A model generated the notes under the pieces. It made no database searches. It was not told the DNA's origin and saw only the letters and a list, made by a program, of their open reading frames with translations. Shown here piece after piece: positions 44,031-52,851 of a DNA stretch of 63,205 bases. The stretch is from Sphingobacteriaceae bacterium UBA2059 (GTDB lineage: Bacteria; Bacteroidota; Bacteroidia; Sphingobacteriales; Sphingobacteriaceae). Position numbers and translations under genes: made by a program. Position 1 is the stretch's first letter. Each line of letters opens with the position of its first letter. The DNA lies in assembly GCA_002332615.1 (NCBI GenBank), contig DDAL01000024.1, forward strand, positions 28,414 to 91,618. The letters are read 5' to 3'.

Positions 44031-45173
44031 ATGAAACAACTTTCAAACAAGCGGCGCGATTTTATGAAAACAATTTCGCTGAGCCTGGGCGCTCTCGCTT
44101 TGGCCCCCGATGCCTTCTCCTCGTTATCGTCCCAAACGCAGGTCTGGTCTCCGGGCGGCAGGCAAAGCGCATCTGGGGGAAAAAAACTAGGCATTGCCCT
44201 CGTTGGGCTTGGAACGTATAGCCGCGATCAACTCGGACCCTCGTTGTTGCAGACTGAACACTGCTATCTGGCAGGTATTGTGACGGGTACTCCTGAAAAG
44301 GCAGAGGTGTGGTCTGAGAAATATGGCATTCCACAAAAAAATATATACAACTATCATAATTTTGATGAGATTGCCGGCAATCCGGATATCGATATTGTGT
44401 ATGTAGTACTGCCCGTTTTTATGCACAAGGAGTTTACTATACGGGCTGCAAAAGCCGGCAAGCACGTCATTTGCGAAAAGCCTATGGCTATGAACTCTGC
44501 CGAGTGCGTAGAAATGATCGATGCATGTAGAAATGCGAATCGCCTGCTTTCTATCGGTTACCGCCTGCACTTCGAGCCTTATAACATAGAAATGATGCGG
44601 TTGGGGCAGAAAAAGATTATGGGCAATCTTACTTCGGTAGAGGCTGAAAATGGTTTTAAACTGCTCGATCCTAACGTATGGCGATTGAAAAAGAACCTTG
44701 CCGGAGGCGGTGCTTTAATGGATGCCGGAGTTTATGCCATTCAGGGTGCTCGCTATACAACGGGTATGGAACCTATAGCTGTTACTGCCAAAGAAGAAAA
44801 AACCCGGCCCGACATTTTTTCTGAGGTGGATGAAACCATTCGTTTTAAGCTTGAGTTTCCGGGAGGGCTTATTGCTGATTGCAGAACGAGTTTTAACATG
44901 GACCTGAATAAGCTTCGTGCTACCGCTGCAGGGGGATGGTTTGAAATTGCTCCTGCTTATTCTTACTCGGGACAGAAAGGGAAAACTTCCGGGGGGCCTA
45001 TGAACTTTAAACAGGTAAAACAGCAGGCGCTCCAGATGGACGATTTTGCCCGGTGTGTATTAACAAATGAAAAAAGCAGGGTGCCCGGCGAAGAAGGTCT
45101 TAGAGACATGCGTGTTATCGATGCTATTTATCGAAGTGTTAAGACGGGTAGGAGAGAGCTTGTAGGTAAATAA
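44031..45173 (+). CDS. Tat-exported Gfo/Idh/MocA family oxidoreductase
   Basis: This NAD(P)-dependent sugar oxidoreductase has a twin-arginine signal: KRRDFMKTISLSLGALALAP near residues 7-26 fits RRxFxK followed by a hydrophobic stretch. The Rossmann motif ALVGLGTYSRD follows, then the conserved EKP in VICEKPMAMN and GGGALMDAGVYAIQG. Tat export implies the folded enzyme carries its cofactor to the periplasm. The substrate is unknown. It is convergent with the EamA gene with a 1-nt gap. Confidence 0.9.
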   Translation: MKQLSNKRRDFMKTISLSLGALALAPDAFSSLSSQTQVWSPGGRQSASGGKKLGIALVGLGTYSRDQLGPSLLQTEHCYLAGIVTGTPEKAEVWSEKYGIPQKNIYNYHNFDEIAGNPDIDIVYVVLPVFMHKEFTIRAAKAGKHVICEKPMAMNSAECVEMIDACRNANRLLSIGYRLHFEPYNIEMMRLGQKKIMGNLTSVEAENGFKLLDPNVWRLKKNLAGGGALMDAGVYAIQGARYTTGMEPIAVTAKEEKTRPDIFSEVDETIRFKLEFPGGLIADCRTSFNMDLNKLRATAAGGWFEIAPAYSYSGQKGKTSGGPMNFKQVKQQALQMDDFARCVLTNEKSRVPGEEGLRDMRVIDAIYRSVKTGRRELVGK

Positions 45174-45174
45174 C

Positions 45175-46113
45175 TTATGGCTGCAGATTTCGGCTGTTTC
45201 GGTATTTTATAAGGTTTATCAGCAAAACGCTTCCCAGTATAACACTAAGGCCTATGATTTGCATGCCGTTAATTTCTTCTGACCCAAAAAATACTCCCAG
45301 TAGTACGGCAACAACAGGATTTACATAGGCATGTGTGCTTACCTGCGTTGCAGGGCGTACCTGAAGTAACCATACATACGCGCTAAAACTTACTATAGAA
45401 CCCATGAATATGAGGTAAATAAGGGCAAGCCAGGCCTGATTGGATATATCTTCGGGATGAAAGGCCCGGTTTTCCTTTAAAGCCAGGCTGGCAAGTGAAA
45501 AAGCAATGCCGGCTACAATCATTTGCCAGGCGCTGTTTACTATCACGGAGCTGCTGATTGATTTGTACTTGGTGAAGATAGAGCCTGTAGCCCAGGCTAT
45601 GGGTATTAGTATGAGCATACAAGGCAGTATATACTTTGCAGATCCTGTCATTGTAGAAAACGTGCTCGCAAGCTGCTCCTGAAATAAGATTACTACTCCG
45701 ATGAGGCCTATAATAAGACCGGCTATGGTGCTTGGGTTCGTAAAATTCTGCTTCCACTGTGGCTTGTCAAAAATAACCATCCAGATAGGGGATGTTGCAG
45801 CTGCTATAGCAACCACAAAGCTTGGTACCATTTGCTCAATCCATATCACGGAGCCGTTATTGATAAACAGCATAATCAGCCCGCTTACAGCGGCTGGCTT
45901 TATAGTATCGGCTTTAAAGATTTTTTCGCCTTTAGACAGGCAAAACAGGAGCATGAGCAGCCCTGCAGTGAAAAACCTTGCTGCACCAAAAAGCATAGGA
46001 GGAATTTCCTGTACGCCTATTCTTATGAAGAAAAATGTAGATCCCCATACGATGTAAATTGCCGCAAATGCCAATACGATCATTACGGGCGAGGGGTTCC
46101 TGGATGGATACAT
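45175..46113 (-). CDS. EamA/DMT family transporter
   Basis: The 312-residue protein has ten predicted transmembrane helices in two EamA repeats; the first begins IYIVWGSTFFFIRIGV and the second lies after about residue 155. Such proteins export amino acids, metabolites or drugs; the substrate is unknown. The loop HAYVNPVVAVLLGVFFGSEE fits the family. The gene stands alone. Confidence 0.88.
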   Translation of the reverse strand: MYPSRNPSPVMIVLAFAAIYIVWGSTFFFIRIGVQEIPPMLFGAARFFTAGLLMLLFCLSKGEKIFKADTIKPAAVSGLIMLFINNGSVIWIEQMVPSFVVAIAAATSPIWMVIFDKPQWKQNFTNPSTIAGLIIGLIGVVILFQEQLASTFSTMTGSAKYILPCMLILIPIAWATGSIFTKYKSISSSVIVNSAWQMIVAGIAFSLASLALKENRAFHPEDISNQAWLALIYLIFMGSIVSFSAYVWLLQVRPATQVSTHAYVNPVVAVLLGVFFGSEEINGMQIIGLSVILGSVLLINLIKYRNSRNLQP

Positions 46114-46221
46114 GCACTGAGTATTTAAGCGCGCAAAAATAGCAAATATACAAGCGGCGACAAAGTACTAGTGATGTAAAAGAAGTGGCAAAAGAAATTT
46201 GGCGGCAGCACTTCATGTTTT

Positions 46222-47571
46222 TCAGTTCGTATGGGTGTAGCCAATGTGCCAGATAACGCCGGCAGCATCATCGCACACCAATAAGGATCCGTCTTTTGTA
46301 AGGGTAACCCCTACTGGCCTGCCATGCACCTCATTGCTACGGCCTGCAATAAAGCCGGTTAGAAAATCCTCAGCTGGTTTCCATTTACCGTCGGTATATG
46401 GAATAAATATAACTTTATAACCTACAAACTCGGAACGGTTCCATGATCCGTGCTGGCCTATAAATGCCCCGTTATGATATTTTTGAGGAAAAGCCTCTCC
46501 ATCGTAAAAGGTGAGACCCAGGCTTGCAGTATGAGCGCCGAGCGGGTAGTCGGGCACTATTGCTTTTTTTACCAGATCGGGGCGCTGGCCTTTTAGCCGG
46601 GGGTCTTCATGTTGTCCGAAGTAGCTGTAGGGCCAGCCATAGAAGGCACCTTCTTTTACGCTGGTAAAGTAGTCCGGCACGAGATCGTCGCCTAAGCCAT
46701 CTCGCTCATTTACAACGGTGTACAGCTTTTTGGTTTCCGGGTGTAAGGCTAGGCCCACAGGGTTGCGCAGACCGTCGGCATAAACGGTTTCATTTTTTCC
46801 GCTGGTATCCACACGCAGAATAGCGGCGCGGCAAATTTCGTTGTGCATGCCATTCTCGCCTACATTGCTTCCGCTGCCTACAGAAATAAATATATTCCTT
46901 CCATCGCCTGCACTCAAAAGGTTGCGTGTCCAATGATTATTGTATCCGCCGGCAGGCAGTTTGACTATTTTTATACCCTTGCCTTTAATGGTGGTATCGC
47001 CCGTTTTATACGGATATTTATATACCCCGTCTGTATGAGCTACGTAAAGGCTGTTGCCTATCAGGGTAAGGCCATAGGGCTGGTTCAAACCGGCGAGGAA
47101 GGTGTAGGTTTCTTCGGCCATGCCATCTTGATTTTTGTCCCGCAACAAAAGGATTGTATTGGCACTTTTTCCGGGTACTTCACTGGCTGCCTTGCCGCTA
47201 ACTTTGTTTTGCCTTTGCTCCTTCTCACTGCGCTCGCTGTTGGACAATACCGCGAGTACATCCCCATTGGGCAGCACATAGGTGTTACGCGGACTTTTTA
47301 TGCCTTTGATAAAGGCACTTACTTTAAAGTTGCGGGGAGCAACCGGCTTTTCTCCTTCCTTCCAACCAATGACCCGGGCAAATTTGGTGCGACTTGCGCT
47401 TTCGTCAGGCGCCGGTAGCTTTAGTGTATCGTGTGCTGAAATTGCAGACGAAGCGGTGTGGGTATAATTGTCCTTTGGCTGCCTCGGGCAGCTGATTGAG
47501 AGGAGACCCAGAAAAATAAAGGAAGAGGCACTGATAGCTTGCATGGCAATGATATTTCTGTAAGTAACCAT
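46222..47571 (-). CDS. PQQ-dependent sugar (sorbosone/glucose) dehydrogenase-like lipoprotein
   Basis: A lipoprotein signal ends near LLSISC (an alternative ATG is at 47544). The rest is a six-bladed beta-propeller: YADGLRNPVGLALHPETKKLY, the FYGWPYSYFGQHEDPR block, HTASLGLTFYDGEAFP and GQHGSWNRSEFVGYKV. This is the soluble aldose/sorbosone dehydrogenase family, which oxidises sugars with PQQ; conserved His and Arg in those blocks fit cofactor binding. The protein is probably on the periplasmic side. It is expressed separately from icd, whose terminator lies between them. Confidence 0.9.
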   Translation of the reverse strand: MVTYRNIIAMQAISASSFIFLGLLSISCPRQPKDNYTHTASSAISAHDTLKLPAPDESASRTKFARVIGWKEGEKPVAPRNFKVSAFIKGIKSPRNTYVLPNGDVLAVLSNSERSEKEQRQNKVSGKAASEVPGKSANTILLLRDKNQDGMAEETYTFLAGLNQPYGLTLIGNSLYVAHTDGVYKYPYKTGDTTIKGKGIKIVKLPAGGYNNHWTRNLLSAGDGRNIFISVGSGSNVGENGMHNEICRAAILRVDTSGKNETVYADGLRNPVGLALHPETKKLYTVVNERDGLGDDLVPDYFTSVKEGAFYGWPYSYFGQHEDPRLKGQRPDLVKKAIVPDYPLGAHTASLGLTFYDGEAFPQKYHNGAFIGQHGSWNRSEFVGYKVIFIPYTDGKWKPAEDFLTGFIAGRSNEVHGRPVGVTLTKDGSLLVCDDAAGVIWHIGYTHTN

Positions 47572-47612
47572 CCGGATGCCTGATCGTTTGAACGATATGT
47601 CAAACTAAAGAA

Positions 47613-47655
47613 ATACTATCGCCAACGGCGCCCAACGGGCCGTTGGCGATAGTAT
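47613..47655 (-). terminator. icd terminator (17-bp stem)
   Basis: Arms 47613-47629 and 47639-47655 pair perfectly (ATACTATCGCCAACGGC and its complement) around a 9-nt loop. On the minus strand it is followed by TTTCTTTAG. It lies 7-49 nt past the icd stop. Confidence 0.8.
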
Positions 47656-47661
47656 AAAAGA

Positions 47662-48894
47662 CTATTTATATTTTTCCTGAAGGGCAATATCAAGAGCCTC
47701 AAGAAACTCTTCTGTATATAAGTAATCGGTGCCGTGCTCCACCTTGGGTTTAATGGTAATTGCAAGGTCTTTAGTCATTTTACCGCTTTCTACAGTTTCT
47801 TTACATACCTGCTCTAAGTTATGACAAAAGTCTATCAGCTCCTGGTTGCCGTCAAGCTTCCCGCGGAATTCCAGACCGCGTGTCCAGGCAAAGATGGACG
47901 CAATGGGGTTTGTGGACGTGGGGTTGCCTTTTTGATGTTCACGATAATGTCTGGTTACAGTGCCGTGCGCTGCTTCGGCCTCCATAGTATTGCCATCTGG
48001 AGTTATCAGGGTAGACGTCATTAGGCCCAGTGAACCGAATCCCTGTGCTACAGTGTCTGACTGGACATCGCCGTCGTAGTTTTTACATGCCCAAACAAAG
48101 TTGCCATTCCACTTAAGAGCGGAGGCTACCATGTCGTCTATAAGGCGGTGCTCGTATGTAAGGCCGTTTTTATCAAACTCATTCTTGAACTCTGTTTGAT
48201 AAATATCTTCGAAGATGTCTTTAAAGCGCCCGTCGTACTTCTTAAGAATAGTGTTCTTGGTTGATAGGTATAAAGGCCACTTCTTCATAAGTGCCTGGTT
48301 GAAGCAGGCGCGGGCAAAGCCTTTAATTGATTCGTCAGTATTATACATAGCCATCGCTACTCCATCGCCTTTGAAATTATATACTTCAAAAGACTGCTCT
48401 TCGCTTCCGTCTTCGGGAGTGAAGGTAATAGTGAGCTTGCCTTTTCCTTTGGTTACAAAGTCTGTGGCTCTGTACTGATCGCCAAAAGCATGGCGGCCTA
48501 TGCAGATAGGCGCTGTCCAGTTGGGTACAAGCCTGGGTACGTTGCTCATAACTATTGGTTCGCGAAAAACGGTGCCGTCAAGTATATTACGGATGGTTCC
48601 ATTGGGCGACTTCCACATTTGCTTTAGCTTGAACTCTTCAACCCTGGCTTCGTCTGGTGTAATGGTGGCACATTTAATACCTACGCCGTATTGCTTAATG
48701 GCTTCTGCTGCATCAATAGTTACCTGATCGTCGGTAGCGTCGCGATGTTCTATACCAAGGTCGAAGTATTTTATATCAAGATCGAGGTAAGGGAGGATCA
48801 GCTTGTCTTTGATGAATTTCCAGATAATACGTGTCATTTCGTCTCCATCCAGCTCTACTACCGGATTGGCAACTTTAATTTTCTTTATTGACAT
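47662..48894 (-). CDS. icd: NADP-dependent isocitrate dehydrogenase
   Basis: Icd converts isocitrate to 2-oxoglutarate and NADPH. From ATG 48894 it has 410 residues and begins with IKVANPVVELDGDEMTRIIW, the pattern of the dimeric, eukaryote-like (type II) Icd. Further blocks include NGTIRNILDGTVFREPI, the metal-binding DDMVA and SLGLMTSTLITPDG. The longer open frame to 48987 lacks homology and would run through the probable promoter (TATCTTTG on the minus strand, 48931-48924). Confidence 0.97.
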   Translation of the reverse strand: MSIKKIKVANPVVELDGDEMTRIIWKFIKDKLILPYLDLDIKYFDLGIEHRDATDDQVTIDAAEAIKQYGVGIKCATITPDEARVEEFKLKQMWKSPNGTIRNILDGTVFREPIVMSNVPRLVPNWTAPICIGRHAFGDQYRATDFVTKGKGKLTITFTPEDGSEEQSFEVYNFKGDGVAMAMYNTDESIKGFARACFNQALMKKWPLYLSTKNTILKKYDGRFKDIFEDIYQTEFKNEFDKNGLTYEHRLIDDMVASALKWNGNFVWACKNYDGDVQSDTVAQGFGSLGLMTSTLITPDGNTMEAEAAHGTVTRHYREHQKGNPTSTNPIASIFAWTRGLEFRGKLDGNQELIDFCHNLEQVCKETVESGKMTKDLAITIKPKVEHGTDYLYTEEFLEALDIALQEKYK

Positions 48895-48923
48895 AGTTAT
48901 AAACTTGTTTAGTTGATCAATCT

Positions 48924-48931
48924 CAAAGATA
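48924..48931 (-). promoter_or_regulatory. icd promoter -7 element
   Basis: On the minus strand TATCTTTG matches TAnnTTTG and lies about 30 nt before ATG 48894. It supports that start over the longer frame. No clear -33 box is seen. Confidence 0.5.
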
Positions 48932-49027
48932 TAAAGATTGTTGAGGTTGAAAAGTTTAAGCTTTAAAAAGAGTATTTCATAAAACATTTGAAGCGTATCG
49001 AAGCTTTTTTATATAAAACACTTACCT

Positions 49028-49468
49028 ATGGACAAGAATGAATTGAATCTGCCTGGAATGGATACTAATAACAACCAGGACAGGGATAAAAAACTAAAGG
49101 ATACACTTGGCGCCGAAACAGGCAGCAACGATCTGGTGTTTAATGATGATAGCTATGAAATAGATGTGGAGAGTGAGGATCCGGATTATAACCATCCTGA
49201 CCCTTACACAACCGGCGTGAAGAATGGCAGTGACTTTGACTCGGATTACGACGAAGCAAATGTTTATAGCAATGACGAGTATAACCGGGTAAATGACGGC
49301 GGAGACGAGGGTATTGAAGAGTACGGTATGCGTATTGACCAGGGTAAAATTGTTGAGCTTGATAAAGTAGACGAAATTCTTGCACAGACAGAGGAGGATA
49401 AGCGCACTGACCTGGACGAAGAGGGGTATCCGCTTAAAGACGCCGGAGAAAATGACCTGTTTAAGTAG
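49028..49468 (+). CDS. Very acidic protein of unknown function
   Basis: This 146-residue protein has about 30% Asp plus Glu, no Cys or Trp, and no predicted signal or membrane segment, so it is probably disordered. The C-terminal part (about residues 95-146: IEEYGMRIDQGKIVELDKVD and DLDEEGYPLKD) looks more ordered. Such acidic proteins can act as DNA mimics, chaperone-like tails or metal binders; nothing decides here. It is convergent with dnaX (gap 14 nt) and divergent from icd. Confidence 0.7.
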   Translation: MDKNELNLPGMDTNNNQDRDKKLKDTLGAETGSNDLVFNDDSYEIDVESEDPDYNHPDPYTTGVKNGSDFDSDYDEANVYSNDEYNRVNDGGDEGIEEYGMRIDQGKIVELDKVDEILAQTEEDKRTDLDEEGYPLKDAGENDLFK

Positions 49469-49482
49469 CGCCTTTAGCTTCT

Positions 49483-51291
49483 TTAACTTATATCTAAATC
49501 AAACCTCTGGCGGAGATCTTCGAGCCGGGGGTTTTTTTCTGCCATGTGTAGAAACTTCTCACGGTTAGTATAAGGCTTTTTTTTCTGGTCTTTCCTGGCT
49601 GCTACCGTCCTTATGTCAATATTAAAATTTCGCAAATCGGTTCGTAGGGCGTTTAAAAGGTCGATTTTCTCGGACTTTAGAAGGTCTTTCTGATAGCTGC
49701 TGTCTATTTCAATTTTGATGCTATTGTTTTCTTCAAGCACCGGAGTATGAGCAGTCATTAATGTAAACAAGTTAATCTTGCCTTTTTCTTTCGCCTTCAA
49801 AGCATACCGTGTCCATGCTTCATAAAAAGCCTGCTCGCTGAACTCCTCCTGGCTGTCGCCCGCAATCAACGATGGCCCTGATTCCTTTACGGTGTCCCTG
49901 GGTACGGAAAGGGTATTTAGATTGGGTATCAGGGATGACGCCGCGGCGACGGGCCGGATACGTATCTGTTCTTCACTATTTACATCAGTCGGACGAGTTT
50001 CTTCTATCACCTTTTCAAAAGAAGTGCCTGGCTTTTCTGCTGGCTTGGCGCTGGGTGTGATCTGGGTGTCTGTACCTGGCGTTGATGCCTGAGGCAGATG
50101 TTGCCCCTCGGGGGCTTGTTTTTCAGCAGGAAGCTCAGTTATCGGCTGAGGTTTTTTTTTTAAGTCGGTATCCGGTTTTTGCGCAGAAAGGTTAAGGGCA
50201 GAGCGTATGTGGCATATTTTGATTAGTGCAAGCTCTACCTGCAAGCGTTGATTCTTGCTGACTTTGTAATTGAGGTCGCATTGGTTGGCGATGTTCAGAG
50301 CCGAAAGCAAAAAGGATACGTTAGTTTTATCTGACTGCTCCATGTACTTGCTTCGAATCCCATCACTCACTTCAAGGAGTTTGAGTGTTGCATGGTCTTT
50401 GCCAACAAGCAGGTTTCTGAAGTGGGATGCAAGACCGCTTATAAAATGGTTTCCGTCAAATCCGTTTACCAGTATTTCATTAAATATAAGCAGGGTGCCG
50501 GGAACGTCTTCTTTAAGTATACAATCTGTAATCCTGAAATAATAATCATAGTCCAGAATATTAAGATTATCGATGACAGCTTTGTAGGTTACATTCCTGT
50601 TGGAAAAGCTTACAATCTGGTCGAACATAGATAGCGCATCACGCAATCCGCCGTCTGCTTTTTGACCAATAAGATGCAGGCCGTCGTTGTCAAACCGGAT
50701 ATCTTCCTTTTTTGCTATGCTTGCAAGGTGGTGAGCGATATCTTCTACCTGTATGCGGTTGAAATCAAATATCTGGCAGCGAGATAAAATGGTAGGCAGT
50801 ATCTTGTGTTTTTCGGTTGTGGCCAGGATAAATATAGCATAAGGGGGGGGCTCCTCAAGCGTTTTAAGAAAAGCATTAAATGCAGCCTGAGAAAGCATGT
50901 GGACCTCATCAATGATATAGATTTTATAGCGTCCGCTTTGGGGCGGTATCCTTACCTGCTCGATCAGGCTTCGTATATCGTCTACGGAGTTATTGGATGC
51001 TGCGTCGAGCTCATGGATGCTGAAAGAATTTCCGTTTTGGAAAGACCTGCACGATTCGCACTGGCCACAGGGCTCCAGCTGAGCGCTAAGGTTCTCGCAG
51101 TTGATGGTTTTTGCAAGGATACGTGCACAAGTGGTTTTTCCCACGCCTCTCGGACCGCAGAACAAAAAAGCTTGCGCGAGCTGATTATTCTTTATTGCAT
51201 TTTTGAGAGTGTTTGTAATGTGTTGCTGACCTACTACACTTTCGAAGGTTACGGGCCGGTATTTCCTTGCCGACACTATAAAGTTATCCAT
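49483..51291 (-). CDS. dnaX: DNA polymerase III subunit gamma/tau
   Basis: DnaX is the clamp-loader ATPase that opens the beta clamp and couples replisome polymerases. The 602-residue protein has a Walker A (CGPRGVGKTT near residue 45), a zinc-finger Cys cluster (EPCGQCESC near 75), Walker B DEVHM, and sensor residues in FILATTEKHKILPTILSRC. A Pro/Glu/Thr-rich linker (about 370-470) precedes a distinct C-terminal domain, so the tau-like form is encoded. ATG 51291 is preferred to GTG 51297. No obvious frameshift sequence is seen at the linker. Confidence 0.96.
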   Translation of the reverse strand: MDNFIVSARKYRPVTFESVVGQQHITNTLKNAIKNNQLAQAFLFCGPRGVGKTTCARILAKTINCENLSAQLEPCGQCESCRSFQNGNSFSIHELDAASNNSVDDIRSLIEQVRIPPQSGRYKIYIIDEVHMLSQAAFNAFLKTLEEPPPYAIFILATTEKHKILPTILSRCQIFDFNRIQVEDIAHHLASIAKKEDIRFDNDGLHLIGQKADGGLRDALSMFDQIVSFSNRNVTYKAVIDNLNILDYDYYFRITDCILKEDVPGTLLIFNEILVNGFDGNHFISGLASHFRNLLVGKDHATLKLLEVSDGIRSKYMEQSDKTNVSFLLSALNIANQCDLNYKVSKNQRLQVELALIKICHIRSALNLSAQKPDTDLKKKPQPITELPAEKQAPEGQHLPQASTPGTDTQITPSAKPAEKPGTSFEKVIEETRPTDVNSEEQIRIRPVAAASSLIPNLNTLSVPRDTVKESGPSLIAGDSQEEFSEQAFYEAWTRYALKAKEKGKINLFTLMTAHTPVLEENNSIKIEIDSSYQKDLLKSEKIDLLNALRTDLRNFNIDIRTVAARKDQKKKPYTNREKFLHMAEKNPRLEDLRQRFDLDIS

Positions 51292-51353
51292 CGGCACTAA
51301 GTTAAAAAGAATTATTTAACTAGTATGATCCTTAGACTCTGCTGTTCGTGAAG

Positions 51354-51382
51354 AGCCGCCAGCATTTGAATGCCAGGCGGCT
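51354..51382 (-). terminator. tenA/thi operon terminator candidate
   Basis: AGCCGCC (51354-51360) and GGCGGCT (51376-51382) form the base of a stem that continues imperfectly through GCATT/AATGC to a short loop. On the minus strand it is followed by CTTCAC, a weak T tract. It lies 5-33 nt past the tenA stop. Confidence 0.5.
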
Positions 51383-51386
51383 TCCC

Positions 51387-52031
51387 TTACCATTTTTCGA
51401 GACGGTAAGCGCTGTCCCAGAAGGCATACTCAAGCCTGCTTGCATACATGAATGCCTCGGACATGGCTTGCTGCTGATGCGGCGAAGCACGTTCGGCTTC
51501 CCGGTCGCACAAGGCAATGGCTTTTTCAACAAGTGCCCCGAATTCTTCTCCTGCATAGGTGCTGATCCAGCTTTGGTACCTGTTGGATGTCCCGCAATGT
51601 TGAATGATCGAGTCACCTGCTTTTTTATATATCCAGAAGCATGGAAGTACAGCAGCCATCCCGATACAGAAATCGCGTGAATAGGCTTCGCTTTGCAGGT
51701 AATGGATATAATGATGGCAGGTAGGAGAAGGCTCGCGCTGTCCGATTATCTGATATTCCTGGAAATACATAAGATGCAGGGAGCGTTCAACTACTACAGC
51801 ACCTTCAGCGAACCTGATATAGTCAAGCATAGTATCGGCATCGGGCGCCTTTGCTGCAATAATTGCAAGGGCTCTGCCAAAGTACTCCAGGTAATAGGCA
51901 TCCTGAGAGATGTAGTGTTTAAACCTTTCAGGGTCAAGCGTACCTGATTCAAGCTCTTTAATAAAAGGCATCGTTATGATGCGCTCGTAAACAGGAAGTG
52001 CCTGCTGCCACACTTGTTCAGACCATTTCAT
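51387..52031 (-). CDS. tenA: Thiaminase II / TenA family protein
   Basis: TenA hydrolyses aminopyrimidine breakdown products of thiamin so the pyrimidine can be reused. The 214-residue protein has the family's catalytic residues: D44 in ISQDAYYLEYF, the nucleophile C131 in AAVLPCFWIY, and E201 in RLEYAFWDSAY. It is the last gene of the TPP-riboswitch operon and overlaps the end of thiD by 14 nt, which fits a salvage role. Confidence 0.93.
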   Translation of the reverse strand: MKWSEQVWQQALPVYERIITMPFIKELESGTLDPERFKHYISQDAYYLEYFGRALAIIAAKAPDADTMLDYIRFAEGAVVVERSLHLMYFQEYQIIGQREPSPTCHHYIHYLQSEAYSRDFCIGMAAVLPCFWIYKKAGDSIIQHCGTSNRYQSWISTYAGEEFGALVEKAIALCDREAERASPHQQQAMSEAFMYASRLEYAFWDSAYRLEKW

Positions 52032-52851
52032 ATTTTATTAACTTTTGAGGATTAAAAAAGTGATTTAAAGGACCATTGCATTTGCCGGTTTTCACATCGG
52101 CCGCATGTCTGATAGCGTTTTGTACATAATCCTGTCCAAGGATTACGGATTCATGCATCGATTTACCCTGCGCAAGATAGCTTGCAATGGCAGATGATAG
52201 CGTGCATCCTGATCCATGTACATTGTCTGTATGAATTCTTTGGCTTTCATACGAATGAACCTTACCTTGCTGCTCAAAAAGCAGCGAGGTAAGGATCTTG
52301 GTGTTTAGATGACCTCCTTTAATAAGGACAGCTTTGCAGCCAAGCCCGAGTATCTTTGCACCCGCACGATGCATGTCGTCTACGGTTTCAATCTTCATGC
52401 CTGCCAGAAGCGAAGCTTCGTCCAGGTTAGGGGTTATAAGACTCGAGAGCGGAAAGAGGCTGGTAATGATACTTTGAATGGTGCTTTCTTCAATTAGCCT
52501 GTCGCCGCTCGTCGCTATCATTACCGGATCAAACACCACAGGTATATGAGGGTGTTTTTTTAATGCGGCGGAGATGGTTTCTACCAGCTCTGTGTGATGT
52601 ACCATGCCTATCTTGATAGCATCCGGAAGAATGTCTTCCAGTATGGTAGCTAATTGCAGATCTACAATTTGAGTTGGTATGCTGTGAATAGTTTTAACGC
52701 CGCAGGTGTTTTGGACAGGCAGCGCCGTAAGTACACTGGTTGCAAAACAGCCCAATGCAGAAATTGCTTTCATGTCGCCCTGTATGCCTGCTCCTCCGCT
52801 GCCGTCAAAACCTGCAACGGTAAGTACGGATGGATACTTAAACTTTTTCAT
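52018..52851 (-). CDS. thiD: Hydroxymethylpyrimidine kinase / phosphomethylpyrimidine kinase
   Basis: ThiD phosphorylates HMP twice to give HMP-PP, the pyrimidine half of thiamin. From ATG 52851 the 277-residue ribokinase-fold protein has VAGFDGSGGAGIQGDMKA, KIGMVHH, VFDPVMIATSGDRL and the catalytic-site block DNVHGSGCTLSSAIASYLA. The ATG overlaps the thiE stop by 4 nt (ATGA), indicating translational coupling. The longer frame to 52914 lies inside thiE. Confidence 0.95.
   Translation of the reverse strand: MKKFKYPSVLTVAGFDGSGGAGIQGDMKAISALGCFATSVLTALPVQNTCGVKTIHSIPTQIVDLQLATILEDILPDAIKIGMVHHTELVETISAALKKHPHIPVVFDPVMIATSGDRLIEESTIQSIITSLFPLSSLITPNLDEASLLAGMKIETVDDMHRAGAKILGLGCKAVLIKGGHLNTKILTSLLFEQQGKVHSYESQRIHTDNVHGSGCTLSSAIASYLAQGKSMHESVILGQDYVQNAIRHAADVKTGKCNGPLNHFFNPQKLIKYEMV

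Noticed and set aside
46843..47418. 191-codon plus-strand frame opposite the sorbosone dehydrogenase gene
   Set aside because: Covered by a gene with clear propeller motifs; no domain in the shadow frame.
49483..51291. Programmed frameshift in dnaX producing gamma
   Set aside because: No A-rich slippery heptamer with a following stem was seen at the domain boundary. The eight-T run near 50153-50161 reads as eight A on the coding strand, but I could not confirm a fitting downstream structure.
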